A DNA stretch of 64,000 nucleotides from Haematobia irritans. Its lineage: Eukaryota > Arthropoda > Insecta > Diptera > Muscidae. A program made the translations under genes and the position numbers. The notes beneath the pieces are model-generated. The model had not been told where the DNA came from. It was given only the letters and a program-made list of their open reading frames with translations, and did no database searches. The DNA is taken from contig NC_134400.1 of the NCBI RefSeq assembly GCF_050003625.1, forward strand, positions 191,609,726 through 191,673,725, in the 5' to 3' direction. Positions within the stretch are counted from its first letter, which is position 1, and each line of letters begins with the position of its first letter. Of this stretch, positions 1-10,124 are shown piece after piece.

Positions 1-960
1 ATTGAAATTTTTATATGAAAAACTTCTTTTGCCCATATCTCCTAAACTAAGCGTCCTAGAGCGAAAAGGGCTTTCATTCGTGACCACCCCCAAAAAATTG
101 AAAATTTTCATCCAAAACCCAAAAAATTGAAATTTTTGTATGAAAAAAAAATTGAATTTTTTACCCAAATCCCATATCTCCTAAACTAAGCGTCCTAGAG
201 CGAAAAGGGCTTTAATCCGTGACCACCCCAAAAAATTGAAATTTTCATCCAAACCCCAAAAAAAATTGAAATTTTTATATGAAAAACTTCTTTTGCCCAT
301 ATCTCCTAAACTAAGCGTCCTAGAGCGAAAAGGGCTTTATTCGTGACCACCCCCAAAAAATTGAAAATTTTCATCCAAACCCCAAAAAAATTGAAATTTT
401 TATATGAAAAACTTCTTTTGCCCATATCTCCTAAACTAAGCGTCCTAGAGCGAAAAGGGCTTTAATTCGTGACCACCCCCAAAAAATTGAAAATTTTCAT
501 CTCCTAAACTAAGCGTCCTAGAGCGAAAAGGGCTTTAATCCGTGACCCCCCTCAAAAATTGAATTTTTTACCCAAATCCTAAAAAAATTGAAATTTTTAT
601 ATGAAAAACTTCTTTTGCCTATATCTCCTAAACTAAGCGTCCTAGAGCGAAAAGGGCTTTAATTCGTGATCACCCCCAAAAAATTGAAATTTTCATCCAA
701 ACCACAAAAAAATTTAAATTTTTATATGAAAAACTTCTTTTGCCCATATCTCCTAAACTAAGCGTCCTAGAGCGAAAAGGGCTTTAATCCGTGACCACCC
801 TCAAAAATTGAAATTTTCATCCAAATCCTAAAAAAATTGAAATTTTTATATGAAAAACTTCTTTTGCCCATATCTCCTAAACTAAGCGTCCTAGAGCGAA
901 AAGGGCTTTAATTCGTGACCACCCACAAAAAATTGAAAAGTCCACCCAAACCCCAAAAAA

Positions 961-1084
961 ATTGAAATTTTTATATGAAAAACTTCTTTTGCCCATATCT
1001 CCTAAACTAAGCGTCCTAGAGCGAAAAGGGCTTTAATCCGTGACCACCCCAAAAAATTGAAATTTTCATCCAAACCCCAAAAAA
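961..1084 (+). repeat. Representative full-length monomer (124 bp)
   Basis: This copy is a clean example of the unit; the next monomer starts at 1085 with the same ATTGAAATTT. It has three parts: an A/T-rich 5' part (961-990), a conserved core (991-1050) and a linker (1051-1084). GC content counted by hand is 43 of 124 bases overall, but 31 of 60 in the core and 12 of 64 outside it. The linker (AAAAAATTGAAATTTTCATC) resembles the start of the next 5' part (AAAAATTGAAATTTTTATAT), so the monomer carries an internal imperfect direct repeat of about 28-29 bp. The start chosen is arbitrary, as in any tandem array. Confidence 0.95.
991..1050 (+). repeat. Conserved core of the monomer (example copy)
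   Basis: The core runs from GCCCATATCTCC through CTAAACTAAGCGTCC and GAGCGAAAAGGG to CCGTGACCACCCC. It holds three CpG sites (AGCGTCC, GAGCGAAA, and CCGTGACC or TTCGTGACC). Across the window it changes rarely and mostly by single bases; the recurrent alternatives are GCCTATATC for GCCCATATC, TTCG for TCCG, GTCGTAG for GTCCTAG, and AGGGCGG for AGAGCGA. The linker varies far more. An imperfect dyad, CG-NN-CTAG-NN-CG, sits at 1012-1023. Conserved boxes in other satellites are often protein-binding sites; that role here is inference. Confidence 0.85.
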
Positions 1085-2700
1085 ATTGAAATTTTTATAT
1101 GAAAAACTTTATTTGCCCATATCTCCTAAACTAAGCGTCCTAGAGCGAAAAGGGCTTTCATTCGTGACCACCCCCAAAAAATTGAAAATTTTCATCCAAA
1201 ACCCAAAAAATTGAAATTTTTGTATGAAAAACTTATTTTGCCCATATCTCCTAAACTAAGCGTCCTAGAGCGAAAAGGGCTTTAATCCGTGACCCCCCTC
1301 AAAAATTGAATTTTTTTACCCAAATCCTAAAAAAATTGAAATTTTTATATGAAAAACTTCTTTTGCCTATATCTCCTAAACTAAGCGTCCTAGAGCGAAA
1401 AGGGCTTTAATTCGTGATCACCCCCAAAAAATTGAAATTTTCATCCAAACCCCAATAAAATTGAAATTTTTATATGAAAAACTTCTTTTGCCCATATCTC
1501 CTAAACTAAGCGTCCTAGAGCGAATCCGTGACCACCCTCAAAAATTGAAATTTTCATCCAAATCCTAAAAAAATTGAAATTTTTATATGAAAAACTTCTT
1601 TTGCCCATATCTCCTAAACTAAGCGTCCTAGAGCGAAAAGGGCTTTAATCCGTGACCACCCTCAAAAATTGAATTTTTTACCCAAATCCTAAAAAAAATT
1701 GAAATTTTTATATGGAAAACTTCTTTTGCCCATATCTCCTAAACTAAGCGTCCTACAGCGAAAAGTGCTTTAATCAGTGACCACCTTCAAAAATTGAAAT
1801 TTTCATCCAAATCCTAAAAAAATTGAAATTTTTATATGAAAAACTTCTTTTGCCCATATCTCCTAAACTAAGCGTCCTAGAGCGAAAAGGGCTTTAATCC
1901 GTGACCACCTTCAAAAATTGAAATTTCCATCCAAATCCTAAAAAAATTGAAATTTTTATATGAAAAACTTCTTTTGCCCATATCTCCTAAACTAAGCGTC
2001 CTAGAGCGAAAAGGGCTTTAATCCGTGACCACCCTCAAAAAGTGAAATTTTCATCCAAATCCTTAAAAAAATTGAAATTTTTATATGAAAAACTTGTTTT
2101 GCCCATATCTCCTAAACTAAGCGTCCTAGAGCGAAAAGGGCCTTAATTCGTGACCACCCACAAAAAATTGAAAAGTCCACCCAAACCCCAAAAAAATTGA
2201 AATTTTTATATGAAAAACTTCTTTTGCCCATATCTCCTAAACTAAGCGTCCTAGAGCGAAAAGGGCTTTAATCCGTGACCACCCCAAAAAATTGAAATTT
2301 TCATCCAAACCCCAAAAAAATTGAAATTTTTATATGAAAAACTTCTTTTGCCCATATCTCCTAAACTAAGCGTCCTAGAGCGAAAAGGGCTTTCATTCGT
2401 GACCACCCCCAAAAAATTGAAAATTTTCATCCAAAACCCAAAAAAATTGAAATTTTTGTATGAAAAAAAAAAAATTGAATTTTTTACCCAAATCCTAAAA
2501 AAATTGAAATTTTTATATGAAAAACTTCTTTTGCCCATATCTCCTAAACTAAGCGTCCTAGAGCGAAAAGGGCTTTAATCCGTGACCACCCTCAAAAATT
2601 GAAATTTTCATCCAAATCCTAAAAAAATTGAAATTTTTATATGAAAAACTTCTTTTGCCCATATCTCCTAAACTAAGCGTCCTAGAGCGAAAAGGGCTTT

Positions 2701-3573
2701 AATTCGTGACCACCCACAAAAAATTGAAAAGTCCACCCAAACCCCAAAAAAATTTAAATTTTTATATGAAAAACTTCTTTTGCCCATATCTCCTAAACTA
2801 AGCGTCCTAGAGCGAAAAGGGCTTTAATCCGTGACCACCCCAAAAAATTGAAATTTTCATCCAAACCCCAAAAAAATTGAAATTTTTATATGAAAAACTT
2901 CTTTTGCCCATATCTCCTAAACTAAGCGTCCTAGAGCGAAAAGGGCTTTCATTCGTGACCACCCCCAAAAAATTGAAAATTTTCATCGAAACCCCAAAAA
3001 AATTGAAATTTTTATATGAAAAACTTCTTTTGCCCATATCTCCTAAACTAAGCGTCCTAGAGCGAAAAGGGCTTTAATTCGTGACCACCCCAAAAAAATT
3101 GAAAATTTTCATCCAAACCCCAAAAAATTGAAATTTTTGTATGAAAAACTTCTTGTGCCCATATCTCCTAAACTAAGCGTCCTAGAGCGAAAAGGGCTTT
3201 AATCCGTGACCCCCTTCAAAAATTGAATTTTTTACCCAAATCCTAAAAAAATTGAAATTTTTATATGAAAAACTTCTTTTGCCTATATCTCCTAAACTAA
3301 GCGTCCTAGAGCGAAAAGGGCTTTAATTCGTGATCACCCCCAAAAAATTGAAATTTTCATCCAAACCCCAAAAAAATTGAAATTTTTATATGAAAAACTT
3401 CTTTTGCCCATATCTCCTAAACTAAGCGTCCTAGAGCGAAAAGGGCTTTAATCCGTGACCCCCCTCAAAAATTGAATTTTTTACCCAAATCCTAAAAAAA
3501 TGGAAATTTTTATATGAAAAACTTCTTTTGCCTATATCTCCTAAACTAAGCGTCCTAGAGCGAAAAGGGCTTT
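2701..3573 (+). repeat. 873-bp tandem duplication, copy 1
   Basis: A seven-monomer block whose rare variants recur exactly 873 bp downstream: CTTTCATTCG at 2946 and 3819, TCTTGTGCCC at 3151 and 4024, TTTTCATCGAAACC in both. Sequence upstream of 2.69 kb does not match the equivalent bases upstream of copy 2, which places the left edge near 2701. Confidence 0.88.
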
Positions 3574-4446
3574 AATTCGTGACCACCCACAAAAAATTGA
3601 AAAGTCCACCCAAACCCCAAAAAAATTGAAATTTTTATATGAAAAACTTCTTTTGCCCATATCTCCTAAACTAAGCGTCCTAGAGCGAAAAGGGCTTTAA
3701 TCCGTAACCACCCCAAAAAATTGAAATTTTCATCCAAACCCCAAAAAAATTGAAATTTTTATATGAAAAACTCCTTTTGCCCATATCTCCTAAACTAAGC
3801 GTCCTAGAGCGAAAAGGGCTTTCATTCGTGACCACCCCCAAAAAATTGAAAATTTTCATCGAAACCCCAAAAAAATTGAAATTTTTATATGAAAAACTTC
3901 TTTTGCCCATATCTCCTAAACTAAGCGTCCTAGAGCGAAAAGGGCTTTAATTCGTGACCACCCCCAAAAAATTGAAAATTTTCATCCAAACCCCAAAAAA
4001 TTGAAATTTTTGTATGAAAAACTTCTTGTGCCCATATCTCCTAAACTAAGCGTCCTAGAGCGAAAAGGGCTTTAATCCGTGACCCCCCTCAAAAATTTAA
4101 TTTTTTACCCAAATCCTAAAAAAATTGAAATTTTTATATGAAAAACTTCTTTTGCCTATATCTCCTAAACTAAGCGTCCTAGAGCGAAAAGGGCTTTAAT
4201 TCGTGATCACCCCCAAAAAATTGAAATTTTCATCCAAACCCCAAAAAAATTGAAATTTTTATATGAAAAACTTCTTTTGCCCATATCTCCTAAACTAAGC
4301 GTCCTAGAGCGAAAAGGGCTTTAATCCGTGACCCCCCTCAAAAATTGAATTTTTTACCCAAATCCTAAAAAAATGGAAATTTTTATATGAAAAACTTCTT
4401 TTGCCTATATCTCCTAAACTAAGCGTCCTAGAGCGAAAAGGGCTTT
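3574..4446 (+). repeat. 873-bp tandem duplication, copy 2
   Basis: This is the downstream copy of 2701-3573, with only scattered single-base differences (for example CCGTAACCACC at 3703 against CCGTGACCACC, and ACTCCTTTTG against ACTTCTTTTG). After 4446 the sequence becomes type e where copy 1 had type c, which marks the right edge. High similarity indicates a recent duplication. Confidence 0.88.
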
Positions 4447-4950
4447 AATTCGTGATCACCCCCAAAAAATTGAAATTTTCATCCAAACCACAAAAAAATT
4501 TAAATTTTTATATGAAAAACTTCTTTTGCCCATATCTCCTAAACTAAGCGTCCTAGAGCGAAAAGGGCTTTAATCCGTGACCACCCTCAAAAATTGAAAT
4601 TTTCATCCAAATCCTAAAAAAATTGAAATTTTTATATGAAAAACTTCTTTTGCCCATATCTCCTAAACTAAGCGTCCTAGAGCGAAAAGGGCTTTAATTC
4701 GTGACCACCCACAAAAAATTGAAAAGTCCACCCAAACCCCAAAAAAATTGAAATTTTTATATGAAAAACTTCTTTTGCCCATATCTCCTAAACTAAGCGT
4801 CCTAGAGCGAAAAGGGCTTTAATCCGTGACCACCCCAAAAAATTGAAATTTTCATCCAAACTCCAAAAAAAATTGAAATTTTTATATGAAAACTTTATTT
4901 GCCCATATCTCATAAACTAAGCGTCCTAGAGCGAAAAGGGCTTTAATTCG
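4447..4950. repeat. Intervening monomers before the first HOR
   Basis: About four monomers of types e, a, c and a CCCCAAAAAATTG type, resembling the series at 660-960. One carries TCTCATAAACTAAG (near 4910) for the usual TCTCCTAAACTAAG. Nothing else is visible. Confidence 0.8.
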
Positions 4951-6238
4951 TGACCACCCCCAAAAAATTGAAAATTTTCATCCAAACCCCAAAAAATTTA
5001 AATTTTTGTATGATAAACTTCTTTTGCCCATATCTCCTAAACTAAGCGTCCTAGAGCGAAAAGGGCTTATATCCGTGACCCCCCTCAAAAATTGAATTTT
5101 TTACCCAAATCCTAAAAAAATTGAAATTTTTATATGAAAAACTTCTTTTGCCTATATCTCCTAAACTAAGCGTCCTAGAGCGAAAAGGGCTTTAATTCGT
5201 GATCACCCCCAAAAAATTGAAATTTTCATCCAAAACCCAAAAAAAATTGAAATTTTTATATGAAAAACTTCTTTTGCCCATATCTCCTAAACTAAGCGTC
5301 CTAGAGCGAAAAGGGCTTTAATCCGTGACCCCCCTCAAAAATTGAATTTTTTTACCCAAATCCTAAAAAAAATGAAATTTTTATATGAAAAACTTCTTTT
5401 GCCTATATCTCCCAAACTAAGCGTCCTAGAGCGAAAAGGGCTTTAATTCGTGATCACCCACAAAAAATTGAAAAGTCCACCCAAACCACAAAAAAATTTA
5501 AATTTTTATATGAAAAACTTCTTTTGCCCATATCTCCTAAACTAAGCGTCCTAGAGCGAAAACGGCTTTAATCCGTGACCACCCTCAAAAATTGAAATTT
5601 TCATCCAAATCCTAAAAAAATTGAAATTTTTATATGAAAAACTTCTTTTGCCCATATCTCCTAGACTAAGCGTCCTAGAGCGAAAAGGGCTTTAATCCGT
5701 GACCACCCTCAAAAATTGAAATTTTCATCCAAATCCTAAAAAAATTGACATTTTTATATGAAAAACTTCTTTTGCCCATATCTCCTAACCTAAGCGTCCT
5801 AGAGCGAAAAGGGCTTTAATCCGTGACCACCCTCAAAAATTGAATTTTTTACCCAAATTCTAAAAAAATTGAAATTTTTATATGAAAAGCTTCTTTCAAA
5901 TCCTAAAAAAATTGAAATTTTTATATGAAAAACTTCTTTTGCCCATATCTCCTAAACTAAGCGTCCTAGAGCGAAAAGGCTTTAATTCGTGACCACCCAC
6001 AAAAAATTGAAAAGTCCACCCAAACCCCAAAAAAATTTAAATTTTTATATGAAAAACTTCTTTTGCCCATATCTCCTAAACTAAGCGTCCTAGAGCGAAA
6101 AGGGCTTTAATCCGTGACCACCCTCAAAAAGTGAATTTTTTACCCAAATCCTAAAAAAATTGAAATTTTTATATGAAAAACTTCTTTTGCCTATATCTCC
6201 TAAACTAAGCGTCCTAGAGCGAAAAGGGCTTTAATTCG
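4951..6238 (+). repeat. HOR-1 copy A (1288 bp)
   Basis: Ten full monomers plus one 43-bp remnant. Diagnostic variants are GTATGATAAAC at the start, TCTCCCAAACTAAG, GCGAAAACGGC, TCTCCTAGACTAAG, AATTGACATTTTT, TCTCCTAACCTAAG and the AAGCTT remnant, in that order. The same ordered set recurs in the next two copies, which establishes a higher-order repeat. Confidence 0.92.
5869..5911 (+). repeat. 43-bp core-less remnant monomer (AAGCTT form)
   Basis: ATGAAAAGCTTCTTT joins directly to CAAATCCTAAAAAAATTG, so about 81 bp, including the whole conserved core, is missing. The join creates an AAGCTT hexamer at 5887. Equivalent remnants lie at AAGCTT positions 7146 and 8434 in the sister HOR copies, and a relative at 12280. 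Because the same remnant sits at the same place in each HOR copy, the deletion predates amplification of the HOR. Confidence 0.9.
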
Positions 6239-7497
6239 TGACCACCCCCAAAAAAATGAAATTTTTATATGAAAAACTTCTTTTGCCCATATCTCCTAAA
6301 CTAAGCGTCCTAGAGCGAAAAGGGCTTTAATCCGTGACCCCCCTCAAAAATTGAATTTTTTACCCAAATCCTAAAAAAATTGAAATTTTTATATGAAAAA
6401 CTTCTTTTGCCTATATCTCCTAAACTAAGCGTCCTAGAGCGAAAAGGGCTTTAATTCGTGATCACCCCCAAAAAATTGAAATTTTCATCCAAAACCCAAA
6501 AAAAATTGAAATTTTTATATGAAAAACTTCTTTTGCCCATATCTCCTAAACTAAGCGTCCTAGAGCGAAAAGGGCTTTAATCCGTGACCCCCCTCAAAAA
6601 TTGAATTTTTTTACCCAAATCCTAAAAAAAATGAAATTTTTATATGAAAAACTTCTTTTGCCTATATCTCCCAAACTAAGCGTCCTAGAGCGAAAAGGGC
6701 TTTAATTCGTGATCACCCACAAAAAATTGAAAAGTCCACCCAAACCACAAAAAAATTTAAATTTTTATATGAAAAACTTCTTTTGCCCATATCTCCTAAA
6801 CTAAGCGTCCTAGAGCGAAAACGGCTTTAATCCGTGACCACCCTCAAAAATTGAAATTTTCATCCAAATCCTAAAAAAATTGAAATTTTTATATGAAAAA
6901 CTTCTTTTGCCCATATCTCCTAGACTAAGCGTCCTAGAGCGAAAAGGGCTTTAATCCGTGACCACCCTCAAAAATTGAAATTTTCATCCAAATCCTAAAA
7001 AAATTGACATTTTTATATGAAAAACTTCTTTTGCCCATATCTCCTAACCTAAGCGTCCTAGAGCGAAAAGGGCTTTAATCCGTGACCACCCTCAAAAATT
7101 GAATTTTTTACCCAAATTCTAAAAAAATTGAAATTTTTATATGAAAAGCTTCTTTCAAATCCTAAAAAAATTGAAATTTTTATATGAAAAACTTCTTTTG
7201 CCCATATCTCCTAAACTAAGCGTCCTAGAGCGAAAAGGCTTTAATTCGTGACCACCCACAAAAAATTGAAAAGTCCACCCAAACCCCAAAAAAATTTAAA
7301 TTTTTATATGAAAAACTTCTTTTGCCCATATCTCCTAAACTAAGCGTCCTAGAGCGAAAAGGGCTTTAATCCGTGACCACCCTCAAAAAGTGAATTTTTT
7401 ACCCAAATCCTAAAAAAATTGAAATTTTTATATGAAAAACTTCTTTTGCCTATATCTCCTAAACTAAGCGTCCTAGAGCGAAAAGGGCTTTAATTCG
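6239..7497 (+). repeat. HOR-1 copy B (1259 bp, first monomer shortened)
   Basis: This copy has the same ordered variants as copy A, offset by 1259 bp for most of its length (AAGCTT at 5887 and 7146). Its first monomer lacks 29 bp: CACCCCCAAAAAAATGAAA runs straight into TTTTTATATG, which explains the length difference of exactly 29 bp from copies A and C. Confidence 0.92.
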
Positions 7498-8785
7498 TGA
7501 CCACCCCCAAAAAATTGAAAATTTTCATCCAAACCCCAAAAAATTTAAATTTTTGTATGATAAACTTCTTTTGCCCATATCTCCTAAACTAAGCGTCCTA
7601 GAGCGAAAAGGGCTTTAATCCGTGACCCCCCTCAAAAATTGAATTTTTTACCCAAATCCTAAAAAAATTGAAATTTTTATATGAAAAACTTCTTTTGCCT
7701 ATATCTCCTAAACTAAGCGTCCTAGAGCGAAAAGGGCTTTAATTCGTGATCACCCCCAAAAAATTGAAATTTTCATCCAAAACCCAAAAAAAATTGAAAT
7801 TTTTATATGAAAAACTTCTTTTGCCCATATCTCCTAAACTAAGCGTCCTAGAGCGAAAAGGGCTTTAATCCGTGACCCCCCTCAAAAATTGAATTTTTTT
7901 ACCCAAATCCTAAAAAAAATGAAATTTTTATATGAAAAACTTCTTTTGCCTATATCTCCCAAACTAAGCGTCCTAGAGCGAAAAGGGCTTTAATTCGTGA
8001 TCACCCACAAAAAATTGAAAAGTCCACCCAAACCACAAAAAAATTTAAATTTTTATATGAAAAACTTCTTTTGCCCATATCTCCTAAACTAAGCGTCCTA
8101 GAGCGAAAACGGCTTTAATCCGTGACCACCCTCAAAAATTGAAATTTTCATCCAAATCCTAAAAAAATTGAAATTTTTATATGAAAAACTTCTTTTGCCC
8201 ATATCTCCTAGACTAAGCGTCCTAGAGCGAAAAGGGCTTTAATCCGTGACCACCCTCAAAAATTGAAATTTTCATCCAAATCCTAAAAAAATTGACATTT
8301 TTATATGAAAAACTTCTTTTGCCCATATCTCCTAACCTAAGCGTCCTAGAGCGAAAAGGGCTTTAATCCGTGACCACCCTCAAAAATTGAATTTTTTACC
8401 CAAATTCTAAAAAAATTGAAATTTTTATATGAAAAGCTTCTTTCAAATCCTAAAAAAATTGAAATTTTTATATGAAAAACTTCTTTTGCCCATATCTCCT
8501 AAACTAAGCGTCCTAGAGCGAAAAGGCTTTAATTCGTGACCACCCACAAAAAATTGAAAAGTCCACCCAAACCCCAAAAAAATTTAAATTTTTATATGAA
8601 AAACTTCTTTTGCCCATATCTCCTAAACTAAGCGTCCTAGAGCGAAAAGGGCTTTAATCCGTGACCACCCTCAAAAAGTGAATTTTTTACCCAAATCCTA
8701 AAAAAATTGAAATTTTTATATGAAAAACTTCTTTTGCCTATATCTCCTAAACTAAGCGTCCTAGAGCGAAAAGGGCTTTAATTCG
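7498..8785 (+). repeat. HOR-1 copy C (1288 bp)
   Basis: This copy repeats the GTATGATAAAC start of copy A (5011 and 7558, 2547 bp apart = 1288 + 1259) and all the later markers, with AAGCTT at 8434. It ends at 8785; the next monomer is short like the start of copy B but then changes to type c near 8.88 kb. Confidence 0.92.
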
Positions 8786-10124
8786 TGACCACCCCCAAAA
8801 AATTGAAATTTTTATATGAAAAACTTCTTTTGCCCATATCTCCTAAACTAAGCGTCCTAGAGCGAAAAGGGCTTTAATTCGTGACCACCCACAAAAAATT
8901 GAAAAGTCCACCCAAACCCCAAAAAATTGAAATTTTTAAATGAAAAACTTCTTTTGCCCATATCTCCTAAACTAAGCGTCCTAGAGCGAAAAGGGCTTTA
9001 ATCCATGACCCCCTTCAAAAATTGAACTTTTTACCCAAATCCTAAAAAAATTGAAATTTTTATATGAAAAACTTCTTTTGCCCATATCTCCTAAACTAAG
9101 CGTCCTAGAGCGAAAAGGGCTTTAATTCGTGACCACCCCCAAAAAATTGAAAATTTTCATCCAAACCCCAAAAAATTGAAATTTTTGTATGAAAAACTTC
9201 TTTTGCCCATATCTCCTAAACTAAGCGTCCTAGAGCGAAAAGGGCTTTAATCCGTGACCCCCCTCAAAAATTGAATTTTTTACCCAAATCCTAAAAAAAT
9301 TGAAATTTTTATATGAAAAACTTCTTTTGCCTATATCTCCTAAACTAAGCGTCCTAGAGCGAAAAGGGCTTTAATTCGTGATCACCCCCAAAAAATTGAA
9401 ATTTTCTTCCAAACCCCAAAAAAATTGAAACTTTTATATGAAAAACTTCTTTTGCCCATATCTCCTAAACTAAGCGTCCTAGAGCGAAAAGGGCTTTAAT
9501 TCGTGACCACCCACAAAAAATTGAAAAGTCCACCCAAACCCCAAAAAAATTGAAATTTTTATATGAAAAACTTCTTTTGCCCATATCTCCTAAACTAAGC
9601 GTCCTAGAGCGAAAAGGGCTTTAATCCGTGACCACCCCAAAAAATTGAAATTTTCATCCAAACCCCAAAAAAATTGAAATTTTTATATGAAAAACTTCTT
9701 TTGCCCATATCTTCTAAACTAAGCGTCCTAGAGCGAAAAGGGCTTTCATTCGTGACCACCCCCAAAAAATTGAAAATTTTCATCCAAAACCCAAAAAATT
9801 GAAATTTTTGTATGAAAAACTTCTTTTGCCCATATCTCCTAAACTAAGCGTCCTAGAGCGAAAAGGGCTTTAATCCCTGACCCCCCTCAAAAATTGAATT
9901 TTTTACCCAAATCCTAAAAAAATTTAAATTTTTATATGAAAAACTTCTTTTGCCCATATCTCCTAAACTAAGCGTCCTAGAGCGAAAAGGGCTTTAATTC
10001 GTGACCACCCACAAAAAATTGAAAAGTCCACCCAAACCCCAAAAAAATTGAAATTTTTATATGAAAAACTTCTTTTGCCCATATCTCCTAAACTAAGCGT
10101 CCTAGAGCGAAAAGGGCTTTAATT
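8786..10124. repeat. Mixed monomers after HOR-1
   Basis: About eleven monomers of several linker types, including TTTTTAAATGAAAAAC near 8936, CCATGACC near 9004 (a CpG-to-CpA change), and a single AAATTTTCTTCC near 9405. The part from about 9.5 kb resembles the type-c to CTTTCATTCG series at 900-1200. No long exact period and no other element is visible. Confidence 0.8.

Larger units (their letters stand above)
1..2700. repeat. Loosely ordered monomers, no clear HOR
   Basis: Full-length monomers with mixed linker types follow each other without a long exact period, although short runs recur (for example the type-c, then CCCCAAAAAATTG, then CTTTCATTCG series near 900-1200 and again near 2150-2450). 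Several broken monomers are present: 129-181, 500/501, 1523 and 2461-2480. The variant CTTTCATTCG occurs at 71, 1155 and 2390. No gene or other element is visible. Confidence 0.85.

Noticed and set aside
961..990. TATA-like promoter in every monomer (TTTTTATATGAAAA)
   Set aside because: A/T-rich sequence gives such motifs by chance, and no initiator or downstream transcription unit is recognisable. Satellite transcription is possible but not shown.
1036..1050. Nuclear-receptor-like half site (GGTCACG on the minus strand of CCGTGACC)
   Set aside because: It is a single six-base half site with no paired half at standard spacing; too short to claim.
1453..1458. AATAAA polyadenylation signal (CCCCAATAAAATTG)
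   Set aside because: It is a one-base variant of the usual CCCCAAAAAAATTG linker with no gene upstream.
2251..2538. Open reading frames of 64-95 codons on either strand (2251-2538, 2321-2578, 2807-3037, 2877-3077, 3680-3910, 3750-3950, 10088-10282, 10462-10656, 19975-20178)
   Set aside because: They are translations of consecutive satellite monomers, stay open only where local spacing happens to keep a frame free of stops, and break at ordinary length changes. They lack independent codon signal, and the same peptide appears on both strands in repeated form. None is a supported gene.
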